From: CAYLLN01 sp040901775
Lineage (GTDB): Bacteria; Planctomycetota; Planctomycetia; Pirellulales; Pirellulaceae
DNA length: 64,000 nucleotides
Reading direction: 5' to 3'
NCBI GenBank assembly: GCA_040901775.1
Contig: JBBDYF010000275.1
Span: 1-64,000, forward strand
Part shown: positions 39,620 to 49,920 of the stretch, piece after piece
Position numbering within the stretch: the stretch's first letter is position 1
How the letters are laid out: every line of letters begins with the position of its first letter
Made by a program: the position numbers and the translations under genes
Notes under the pieces: generated by a model
The model's database searches: none
Seen by the model: the letters and a program-made list of their open reading frames with translations, nothing else
What the model was told of the DNA's origin: nothing

Positions 39620-39679
39620 CTACGGCCGGTTGCTGGCAAGCCCCAGCAAGGCGAGCGGAAGTAGGGAAAGCAGGATCAT
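39620..39679 (-). CDS. Putative leuA leader peptide
   Basis: A 19-residue open frame reading MILLSLLPLALLGLASNRP. Eight of 19 residues are leucine, plus one isoleucine. It starts about 50 nt after the predicted transcription start and ends 30 nt before the intrinsic terminator, the classical layout of a leucine attenuator. A TTGCTGG/CCAGCAA hairpin covers the last Leu codons (39630-39649). The Shine-Dalgarno sequence is weak. The peptide has no function apart from serving as a ribosome-stalling sensor of charged tRNA-Leu. Confidence 0.75.
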   Translation of the reverse strand: MILLSLLPLALLGLASNRP

Positions 39680-39736
39680 TGTAAGGTTCAAACAGGCTCA
39701 ATCACGGGCGGACACGGGTAGCCAGCACCTCTCTTG

Positions 39737-39765
39737 ACTGTAGCCCCTGGGGCCGCGAAGGTCAA
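39737..39765 (-). promoter_or_regulatory. leuA promoter
   Basis: On the minus strand, TTGACC (39760-39765), 17-bp spacer, TACAGT (39737-39742). The start would be near 39730, giving a leader of about 360 nt that contains the leader peptide and terminator. No gene lies between this promoter and 39998 on the other strand. Confidence 0.65.
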
Positions 39766-39997
39766 GATTGGCAGACGCGGCGAAGACAAGCTCCCCCGCC
39801 GGCAGGTTCGCGCTCGACCAGGCAATTTACATCGAGCAGCAACTCGAACAGCATCTGAAAATCCTTGACGAGCGCGTGCCTGGCGAGGCGATGGCGTGAC
39901 ACGCCCGCACCATTGCACGTCGAATCAAACCAGCGTAGTTTAAAGGTGAGGTTCTTCGGCTGAACCTCGCAAAATGGATGGCTGAAGAGATCGAACC

Positions 39998-40408
39998 ATG
40001 AGAACATTGTTGAGCGTCTGCCTATTCGTAATCGCCGCATCGCCCGTGGAAGCACAGCAGAAGTTTGCTATCGAGATCGACGATGTGTTTCAGGCCACGC
40101 GAGAAGTCCTCGTCACCACCTCTGTCGGGGGAGTCGCCGACCTGATCGCGTTGGAGGAGGCGCGGTCCGATGATGGAAATGATGGAGCGATCCCCTTCAA
40201 TCTGTCGCTGACCGCAGGTGTAACGTGTATGTTCAAGGGGGGGGCGGTCAAGGTCAAAGACATTCAGAGGCGACAAAGACTGGGCGGGAGAGTGATTAGC
40301 TATGCGGAATGCCAGCTCCTGCTTGATGGCGCAGTCATTTCCGCGAAACCTCACACCTACTACATCCCACTGTCAATATTGAGGGACCATTTTAGGCGAC
40401 AAGGTTAG
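39998..40408 (+). CDS. Exported protein of unknown function
   Basis: A 136-residue protein with a Sec signal peptide (MRTLLSVCLFVIAASPVEA, cleavage after VEA). The mature part has EIDDVFQATREVLVTTSVGG, GVTCMFKGGAVKVKDIQRRQ and YYIPLSILRDHFRRQG. No domain is recognised. Its GC (about 52-55%) is lower than the window average. It lies immediately upstream of the MazF-type toxin-antitoxin pair, on the same strand, and may be part of the same recently acquired segment. Confidence 0.65.
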   Translation: MRTLLSVCLFVIAASPVEAQQKFAIEIDDVFQATREVLVTTSVGGVADLIALEEARSDDGNDGAIPFNLSLTAGVTCMFKGGAVKVKDIQRRQRLGGRVISYAECQLLLDGAVISAKPHTYYIPLSILRDHFRRQG

Positions 40409-40437
40409 AAAGTTGCCGTTCTCAAAGGAATTGTTTG

Positions 40438-40653
40438 ATGGAATTCACGCAGCAACAATTGCACGCCATCGACAGCGGCGAACCACTCCCGCTTACGGTC
40501 GAGGGGCGATCTTGCGTCCTTGTGCCGGACAGCTTGTATCAACAATTTCGCGAGATGATCGAAGATTGGCATCCTCAAACGATGCGGCGTAATATGGCGA
40601 AATTGATGGCGGACGATTGGAGTGACCCAGCGATGAGCGTTTACGATGAGTAG
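40438..40653 (+). CDS. Antitoxin-like protein paired with a MazF toxin
   Basis: A 71-residue protein starting MEFTQQQLHAIDSGEPLPLT and ending DDWSDPAMSVYDE. The sequence EGRSCVLVPDSLYQQFREMI resembles the antitoxin-like proteins that precede MazF/PemK toxins in planctomycetes and cyanobacteria. AAAGGA precedes the ATG at 40438 (a TTG at 40435 is less likely). It overlaps the toxin gene by 8 bp. The acidic C-terminus fits a toxin-neutralising tail. Confidence 0.75.
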   Translation: MEFTQQQLHAIDSGEPLPLTVEGRSCVLVPDSLYQQFREMIEDWHPQTMRRNMAKLMADDWSDPAMSVYDE

Positions 40654-41002
40654 TGCACGCTTGCGGAGAGGGGATGTGGTGCTTGTGGATATTCCCTATC
40701 TCAGCGGCGCGCAGTTCGTCAAACGACCGGCCCTGGTAGTTTGCGACCCGGGTCGAATGCTCGACGTCATCATTGCGGGCATTACCAGTCGAGTTCGCAG
40801 TCCGCTTCCTGCAACCCACTACGTCATTTCGGCCGGTCATCCCGACTGGCCTGATTCTGGGTTGCGGATGGAGTCTGCAGTACGGTGCGATCGCCTCTTT
40901 ACCATCGACCATGCCGATGTTCATCGAATCGTTGGTCGCCTATCGTCTGCGACACTGCTGGAAGTGGATTCGAGGCTAAAGATAGCCCTGGCAATTGCAT
41001 AG
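40646..41002 (+). CDS. MazF/PemK-family toxin
   Basis: A 118-residue endoribonuclease toxin. The family pattern is RLRRGDVVLVDIPYLSGAQF, KRPALVVCDP, DVIIAGITSRVR and ESAVRCDRLFTIDH. The RGDVVLVD start, KRPALVV and the ITS strand are conserved in MazF/PemK. Such toxins cleave mRNA or tRNA at short sequences and are neutralised by the upstream antitoxin. The 8-bp overlap shows translational coupling. Confidence 0.87.
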   Translation: MSSARLRRGDVVLVDIPYLSGAQFVKRPALVVCDPGRMLDVIIAGITSRVRSPLPATHYVISAGHPDWPDSGLRMESAVRCDRLFTIDHADVHRIVGRLSSATLLEVDSRLKIALAIA

Positions 41003-41105
41003 TTCGATGTTGGCGTGCCGAGCACGCTCCCACGTTCACATCCCCTGCGCCTACAATCAGACTGACGGCCTTCACCCATCTCTCCTGTTTCGCGAGGAGC
41101 ATTTC

Positions 41106-41747
41106 ATGGTTCGCGTGCTTACGCTATTGAGTCTCGTCCCTTTCCTAACGCCCGTCCTGCTGGCCGACGAACCCAAGCCCGACGCCGACGGCTTCGTCAC
41201 CCTCTTCGACGGCAAGTCCATGGCCGGCTGGAAGGTGAACGAAAATCAAAAAAGCTTTTCGCTGAAGGACGGGGCGATCGTCGCCAATGGCGACCGCAGC
41301 CACTGCTTCTACGTCGGCAATGACAGGCCGTTCAAGAATTTTCACTTCATTGCCGAAGTGATGACCAAGCCGGGCGCCAACGGCGGCATCTATTTCCATA
41401 CCAAGTCGCAAGACGAAGGCTGGCCCGCCCAGGGGCACGAATGCCAGGTCAACAACAGTTACGACAAAGACCCGCAAAAGACCGGCGGCGTCTATAACGT
41501 GGCCAAGGTGCTCAAGGCGCCGGCGAAAGACGGCGAGTGGTTCAAGTACGAAATCATCGTTGAAGGAAACCACGTCGTGGTGAAGATCGACGGCCAAGTG
41601 ACCGCCGACTACACCGAAGAACCGGCCAAGGACCGCAGCGCCGATCCGGGCCGCCACATCGACTCGGGCACCTTTGCCCTGCAAGCCCACGATCCGGGAA
41701 GCACCGTGCTGTACCGGAACATCCGTGTGAAGCGGCTGGCCGACTGA
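41106..41747 (+). CDS. DUF1080 (3-keto-disaccharide hydrolase-like) exported protein
   Basis: A 213-residue protein with a Sec signal peptide (MVRVLTLLSLVPFLTPVLLA) and one DUF1080 domain: FVTLFDGKSMAGWKVN, GGIYFHTKSQDEGWPAQGHE, YNVAKVLKAPAKDGEWFKYE, and a terminal VLYRNIRVKRL. DUF1080 is a concanavalin-like beta-sandwich that in some members hydrolyses 3-keto-glycosides, and it is expanded in planctomycetes. GAGGAGC precedes the ATG at 41106 with good spacing. Confidence 0.92.
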   Translation: MVRVLTLLSLVPFLTPVLLADEPKPDADGFVTLFDGKSMAGWKVNENQKSFSLKDGAIVANGDRSHCFYVGNDRPFKNFHFIAEVMTKPGANGGIYFHTKSQDEGWPAQGHECQVNNSYDKDPQKTGGVYNVAKVLKAPAKDGEWFKYEIIVEGNHVVVKIDGQVTADYTEEPAKDRSADPGRHIDSGTFALQAHDPGSTVLYRNIRVKRLAD

Positions 41748-41922
41748 GTTTGGCCGAGCGACTCCGTTTGCTTGCAGTTGCCCGATGGCGGAATTACCAT
41801 AAACGGCAGTTAGATCGCGACTTGGGACGAAGGTCCGCGCCGACGATCCGCCGGTCGGTCGCTGGGTTCGCCTCGTTTGCTTCGCCACCACTATCTCTGC
41901 ACACTGCTCTGGAGCGTCGTTC

Positions 41923-43383
41923 ATGGCCAGGAAATTTGTTTTAGGAAGCCTTTCGCTGCTGGCGCTGGCGTTTGCCGGGCCAGTCTGCCGGGGGCAAGAT
42001 TCGTTGCTCGACGATCTGTATGGACGGGGCGTTCATGCCTACTTCGCCCACAATTATCGGGATGCGCACGAACTGCTGTCCGCCGCCATCGACGCCGGCA
42101 GCCGCGACCCGCGGGCCTATTACTTTCGCGGCCTGACCTACACCCGCACCGGCCGGCCCGACGAGGCCCAGGCCGACTTCCGCCAGGGGGCCGAGTTGGA
42201 AGTGGCCGGCGGAGAACCGATTCCGGTCGGCCGCTCGCTCGAACGCATCCAGGGTGGCGAGCGGATGGCGATCGAGACCCAGCGCCGGATGGCGAAGTTG
42301 GCTTTGTACAATTCGCAATCCCGCACCGAGCGGGCTCGCTACGAAAACACCCGCCGGAATGAAGCCGACGCCCTGCGCGATCCGGCGCGCACCGCTCCCG
42401 CTGCCCCGCCCGTCACCGCGCCCGATGCCAGCGATCCCTTCGACGGCGCTGCTCGTCCGCTGCCAGTCCCTGGCGAAGCGCGCCCGCTGGAACCGGCTCC
42501 GCTGCCGGAAGAGCCTGCCCCCGCGCCAGTTCCCTTAGAACCGGCGCCGCCTGCTGCCGATCCATTTGGCGAGCCCGCGGCACCTGTTCCCGTAGAGCCT
42601 GCCCCGGCCCCGGCTGCTGCCGATCCGTTTGGCACGCCCGCTGCGACTGTTCCTGTAGAGCCTGCCCCGGCTCCGCCTGCTGCCGATCCATTTGGCGAGC
42701 CCGCCGCGCCTGTTCCAGTAGAGCCTGTTCCAGTAGAGCCCGTTCCCGCCGAGCCAGCGATTCCGGCCCCGGCTGCGGCTGATCCGTTTGGCACGCCCGC
42801 CGTGCCTGTTCCCATCGAGCCTGCGCCGGCACCGGAAGCGCCAGCAACTCCGGCACCTGCCGCTGCCGATCCTTTCACCGAACCCGCGGCTCCTGCACCT
42901 GCTCCGGCTCCGGCCGCCCCAGAAGCGCCCGAAACGCCGGCCCCGGCTGCGACTGATCCGTTTGCCGCTCCCGCGCCTGTCCCGGCGTCTCCGGCACCTG
43001 CTGTGGAAGCACCCGCAGCGCCCGTCCCGGCTGCCGCTGCGGAAGACCCGTTCGCCCCGGTTGCTCCCGCAGCGCCTGCTCCCGCCGTTCCGGCACCAGC
43101 AGCTCCCGCGGCGGAAGACCCGTTTGCTCCCGCAGCTCCCGCAGCGCCAACGCCTGCTCCCGCGCCTGCGGCAGTAGATCCCTTCGCCCCGGCTGCTCCC
43201 GCAGCGCCTGCTCCCGCCGTTCCTGCCGCGGAAGACCCCTTTGCCGAGCCAGCCGCTCCCGACCCAGCGCCGGCCGCCGCTGCGGAGGATCCCTTTGCCG
43301 AAGAGCCGGCTGCTCCCAAGCCGGCGGAAACGAAGCCCGCTCCTGCCGAGGAAGACCCGTTCGCCGAACCGGCGAAGCCCTAG
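41923..43383 (+). CDS. Exported TPR-like protein with Pro/Ala-rich DPF repeat tail
   Basis: A 486-residue protein. A Sec signal (MARKFVLGSLSLLALAFAGP) is followed by a short TPR-like region (residues about 28-100, including AYYFRGLTYTRTGRPDEAQA). From residue about 155 to the end is a Pro/Ala/Val/Glu-rich low-complexity tail with 13 DPF tripeptides, in units like ADPFGEPAAPVPVEPAP. The tail is probably disordered or polyproline-like, and could act as a wall-spanning spacer. The DNA is repeat-rich and prone to assembly compression. Confidence 0.8.
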   Translation: MARKFVLGSLSLLALAFAGPVCRGQDSLLDDLYGRGVHAYFAHNYRDAHELLSAAIDAGSRDPRAYYFRGLTYTRTGRPDEAQADFRQGAELEVAGGEPIPVGRSLERIQGGERMAIETQRRMAKLALYNSQSRTERARYENTRRNEADALRDPARTAPAAPPVTAPDASDPFDGAARPLPVPGEARPLEPAPLPEEPAPAPVPLEPAPPAADPFGEPAAPVPVEPAPAPAAADPFGTPAATVPVEPAPAPPAADPFGEPAAPVPVEPVPVEPVPAEPAIPAPAAADPFGTPAVPVPIEPAPAPEAPATPAPAAADPFTEPAAPAPAPAPAAPEAPETPAPAATDPFAAPAPVPASPAPAVEAPAAPVPAAAAEDPFAPVAPAAPAPAVPAPAAPAAEDPFAPAAPAAPTPAPAPAAVDPFAPAAPAAPAPAVPAAEDPFAEPAAPDPAPAAAAEDPFAEEPAAPKPAETKPAPAEEDPFAEPAKP

Positions 43384-43586
43384 TCTGCGAGAGGAGATTC
43401 GCTCCTGAATAACCCTTGCGCCGTGGTCCTTTGTGGCGACGGCGCTTTTTCGTTCTGAATGCGGTTCATTTTGTGTTAGCCTGCCTGTCGCGGCATCTTT
43501 CCTGCCTCGCTGCGACTTTCCCCCGCGCGGCTCGGCGATGGCGCCGGCTCGCCATCGGAATGCGTTCTCGCCCGACGGAGTAGATC

Positions 43587-46673
<3,087 letters not shown>

Positions 46674-47012
46674 TTGGCGCGGACGATCTCACCTTCATTC
46701 GCATGATCGGCGATCTATCCTGCGAAATGTGCATCGCTCGCACGGGCATGCGCCTTCCTTTTCAACGCAAAGTCGCCAAGTTCGCCAAGGCGGCAAAGCA
46801 TCACACGACGGCCTTCCTTGCGCCTTCGCCTGCTTTGCTTCTCTGCGTTAAAAAGAGAGAGGGTATGCCCCAAGCCGGCGCTTGCGGTGCGCGATGTTCT
46901 GTTTTGGCCAAAAACAGCGCGCTCGACAATTTGCATTTGCCGGCGCTTCTGGCCTACACTACCGGCATCGCCCTGACGACCTTTCCCGCTTTCCTGCCAC
47001 GGAGGTTTGCTC
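46674..47012. other. Intergenic region with an interspersed repeat
   Basis: A 339-bp region with no supported gene. It contains the element AACGCAAAGTCGCCAAGTTC and following bases (46764-46798), which matches the reverse complement of 3241-3276 at about 31 of 35 positions. Confidence 0.55.
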
Positions 47013-48059
47013 ATGTCGCTCCGCCCCTCATCCTGCCCCGACTGCGAATCGGACCTCTTGCCCGTCAATCGCCGCGACTTTATCCGCGTCACCTCGGCCG
47101 GCGCAGCCGCCGCTGCCGTAGCTGGCCCCGCCCTATTGCGGGCTGCCGACGACAAGGCAACGCCCGAAACGCTGACCAAAAAATTGTTCGATTCGCTCAG
47201 CGAATCGCAGCGGGCCGCCGTCTGCTTCGACTGGGAACACGTCGATGACAAGCGGAAGTTCGGCACGCTGCGGACCCGCGTCGCCAACAACTGGCACATC
47301 ACGCCGCAAACGATCAACAGCGACTTCTATACCAAGGACCAGCGCGAACTCGCGCACGCGATCTGGCAAGGGATCATCCATCCCGACTGGCATGCCCGCG
47401 TGAAAAAGCAGATCGAGGAAGACAACAGCGGCCCCTGGGGTGCGAGCCAGAACATCGCCATCTTCGGCAAACCGGGAGACGGCAAGTTTGAACTGGTAAT
47501 GACCGGCCGGCACATGACGGTTCGTTGCGACGGCAACTCGACCGAGCATGTCGCCTTTGGCGGGCCGCTGTTCTATGGGCACGCCGCCGGCGCCTTCGAC
47601 GAAGAGCCGACTCATCCCGGCAACGTCTATTGGGAACAGGCCCTAGCGGCCAACAAGGTCTATGAAATGCTCGACGGCAAGCAGCGAGCCAAGGCCGAGG
47701 TTCCCTCGACGCCGATCGAACAGAAGGTCGGCTTCAAGGGGGAGAAGGGGCCGCTGCACGGCATCCCGTTGGCCGACTTGACCGGCGACCAGAAAGAGCA
47801 GGTCCAAAAGACGCTGCAAAAGCTGATCGAACCGTACCGCCAAAGCGATCGGGACGAGGTGGTCGCTTGTCTCAAGGCGCAAGGGGGGCTCGATAAGTGC
47901 TCGCTCGCCTTCTACACCGACGAAGACTTGGGCGAAGACAAAATCTGGGACAACTGGCGGCTGGAAGGGCCGTCGTTCGTCTGGTATTTCCGCGGCTCGC
48001 CCCATGTCCACGTGTGGGTGAACGTCTCGGCCGATCCGTCGGTCAAGACGAACGCCTAG
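47013..48059 (+). CDS. DUF3500 protein, Tat-exported
   Basis: A 348-residue protein of the DUF3500 family. The Tat signal is NRRDFIRVTSAGAAAAAVAG (RR at 20-21). Family landmarks are AVCFDWEHVDDKRKFGTLRT, WHITPQTINSDFYTKDQREL, FGKPGDGKFELVMTGRHMTV and, at the end, WRLEGPSFVWYFRGSPHVHV. The function is unknown. GGAGG lies 8 nt ahead of the ATG at 47013, firmly setting the start. Confidence 0.92.
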   Translation: MSLRPSSCPDCESDLLPVNRRDFIRVTSAGAAAAAVAGPALLRAADDKATPETLTKKLFDSLSESQRAAVCFDWEHVDDKRKFGTLRTRVANNWHITPQTINSDFYTKDQRELAHAIWQGIIHPDWHARVKKQIEEDNSGPWGASQNIAIFGKPGDGKFELVMTGRHMTVRCDGNSTEHVAFGGPLFYGHAAGAFDEEPTHPGNVYWEQALAANKVYEMLDGKQRAKAEVPSTPIEQKVGFKGEKGPLHGIPLADLTGDQKEQVQKTLQKLIEPYRQSDRDEVVACLKAQGGLDKCSLAFYTDEDLGEDKIWDNWRLEGPSFVWYFRGSPHVHVWVNVSADPSVKTNA

Positions 48060-48070
48060 AGGAATTGGCG

Positions 48071-48095
48071 AGCGGGGGGCGTGAGCCCCCTGAGA
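48071..48095. repeat. AGCGGGGGGCGTGAGCCCCC-type hairpin repeat, copy 1
   Basis: A 25-bp element matching 63129-63153 at 23 of 25 positions; GGGG and CCCC arms flank CGTGAG. Both copies lie within 12 bp downstream of a stop codon. A degenerate third copy is near 63855-63879. Confidence 0.75.
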
Positions 48096-48099
48096 ATTC

Positions 48100-49833
48100 G
48101 TGATATCGCATGGTCGTCATGGGTCGGGTGCCACGCCCACGCTTGCGTGGGCGTGCTGTTTGGCCGCGCTCGTTGCTCCCGCCCACGCCGTTGACGGCCA
48201 GCTCCCCGCCAATGCGGCCGTTTCCATCCAAGGCATGGTCGCCTCGGTTCATCCCTTGGCGACCGATGCCGGTGTGGCGGCGCTGGCGCGCGGCGGCAAC
48301 GCGGTCGATGCCGCCATTGCCACGGCGCTCACGCTGGGCGTCGTCGATGGGCACAATTCGGGCCTCGGCGGCGGCTGCTTCATCCTCATCCGCCGGGCCG
48401 ACGGCAGGCTGATCGCCATCGACGGCCGGGAAACCGCGCCGGCCAAGGCGACGCGCGACATGTTCCTGGTGGACGGCAAGCCGCGATCCGAACTGAGCCA
48501 GCACGGTCCACTGGCGGTCGCCACGCCGGGGGCTCTGGCCGCTTATGCGCTGGCGGTCAAGGATCACGGTCGCATGCCGCTGGCGGAACTGGTTCTTCCC
48601 GCCGCCAAATTGGCCCAAGAGGGATTTCCGCTGGATGCCCCCAATGCAGCCGCCCTGTCGCGAACGGCAGCGACCCTGCAAAAATTCAGCGGCCCAGATG
48701 TTTCCCTGCTGAAGGCCGACGGCTCGGCCTATGCGGCTGGCGAAATCCTGCGGCAGCCGGAACTGGCAGGCACCTATCGGTCGATTGCCGAGCAGGGGAC
48801 CGGCTGGTTCTATCGCGGCCCGTTCGCCGAACAGGTCGGCCGGTGGATGGCCGGGCATGGGGGCATCTTGGCAACCGACGATTTCGCTGCCTACAGGCCG
48901 ATCCTGCGCGAGCCGCTGGTCACGACGTATCGCGGCCGGACGATCGTCGGTTTTCCGCCGCCCAGTTCTGGCGGCGTCCATGTGGCGCAAATCCTCAACA
49001 TTCTGGAAGGCTTCGACCTGCGGGCGATCCACGAGCGCGACGCGGGCGAGTATCACCATGTGCTGGCCGAGGCGATGAAGCTCGCCTTTGCCGACCGGGC
49101 CTTCTGGCTAGGCGACCCCGACCAGGCCCGCGTCCCCCGCGGCCTGATCGACAAGCAATACGCCCGCGAACTGGCCGCCAGGATCGATCGAGAAAAAGCG
49201 AGCCCCGTTGCCGGACACGGCACGCCGCCGGCCGCCGATGAAAACGTGTTTCGCAAGCACACGACCCACATCGCCGCCGCCGACGCCCAGGGAAACTGGG
49301 TCGCCATCACGCAGACGATCAACACCACTTACGGCTCGAAGGTGATCGTACCGGGGACGGGCGTGGTGCTGAACAACGAAATGGACGATTTCGCGATCGC
49401 CCCCGGCACACCCAATGCGTTCGGGCTGGTCGGAGCCGAGGCCAACGCCGTGGCCCCCGGCAAGCGGCCCCTGTCGAGCATGAGCCCCACGATCGTGCTA
49501 CAGGATGGCGAGCCGGTGCTGACCGTCGGCGCGGCGGGAGGCCCCACCATTATCACCCAGGTCTTGCAAGCCCTGGTCCGCACGATCGACCTCGAGCTAC
49601 CCTTGCACGAGGCGATCGGCCAGCCGCGAATCCACCACCAGTGGTCGCCCGACGAGGTGCGGATCGAATCGCGTCTCGACGAACGGCCGAAAGCAGCCCT
49701 GAAAGCCCGCGGACACAAGCTCCACGAGGTCAAAAGCATGGGGGTCAGCCAGGCGATCTTTTTCGATCCGACGACGAAGACGTTTCTCGGCGTCCACGAT
49801 CCGCGGGTGCCGGGCAAGGCCGCCGGACCTTAA
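48100..49833 (+). CDS. ggt: Gamma-glutamyltransferase
   Basis: A 577-residue exported enzyme that hydrolyses or transfers the gamma-glutamyl group of glutathione. It is made as a proenzyme that self-cleaves before the catalytic Thr near residue 388 in KHTTHIAAADAQGNWVAITQ. Other landmarks are GGNAVDAAIATALTLGVVDG, SGLGGGCFILIR, PPPSSGGVHVAQ, GVVLNNEMDDFA and GKRPLSSMSPTIV. The start is GTG at 48100. The signal peptide (SGATPTLAWACCLAALVAP) is partly encoded by a MITE-like fragment at 48126-48157. Confidence 0.93.
   Translation: MISHGRHGSGATPTLAWACCLAALVAPAHAVDGQLPANAAVSIQGMVASVHPLATDAGVAALARGGNAVDAAIATALTLGVVDGHNSGLGGGCFILIRRADGRLIAIDGRETAPAKATRDMFLVDGKPRSELSQHGPLAVATPGALAAYALAVKDHGRMPLAELVLPAAKLAQEGFPLDAPNAAALSRTAATLQKFSGPDVSLLKADGSAYAAGEILRQPELAGTYRSIAEQGTGWFYRGPFAEQVGRWMAGHGGILATDDFAAYRPILREPLVTTYRGRTIVGFPPPSSGGVHVAQILNILEGFDLRAIHERDAGEYHHVLAEAMKLAFADRAFWLGDPDQARVPRGLIDKQYARELAARIDREKASPVAGHGTPPAADENVFRKHTTHIAAADAQGNWVAITQTINTTYGSKVIVPGTGVVLNNEMDDFAIAPGTPNAFGLVGAEANAVAPGKRPLSSMSPTIVLQDGEPVLTVGAAGGPTIITQVLQALVRTIDLELPLHEAIGQPRIHHQWSPDEVRIESRLDERPKAALKARGHKLHEVKSMGVSQAIFFDPTTKTFLGVHDPRVPGKAAGP
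48126..48157 (+). repeat. MITE-like fragment inside the ggt signal peptide
   Basis: A 32-bp segment beginning GGGTGCCACGCCCACGC and ending GTGGGCGTGCT, nearly identical to 5774-5806 and to an arm of the 165-bp element at 11208-11372. It encodes GATPTLAWAC of the signal peptide. Confidence 0.82.
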
Positions 49834-49920
49834 CCGTGTTGATTTGCCACCGGATAGCGGCTCGTTTATCATCCACCTTCCCGCTTGACCTTTCTCGCCT
49901 GGCCTTCCACGAGGTTCCCG

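Noticed and set aside
39762..40055. 97-residue minus-strand frame, or a plus-strand remnant ending at 39899
   Set aside because: No start signal or domain; overlaps the leuA promoter and the next gene's start. Possibly a decayed fragment.
41923..43383. Interpretation of DPF repeats as an endocytic adaptor
   Set aside because: The protein has a signal peptide and is bacterial; only the repeat pattern itself is reported.
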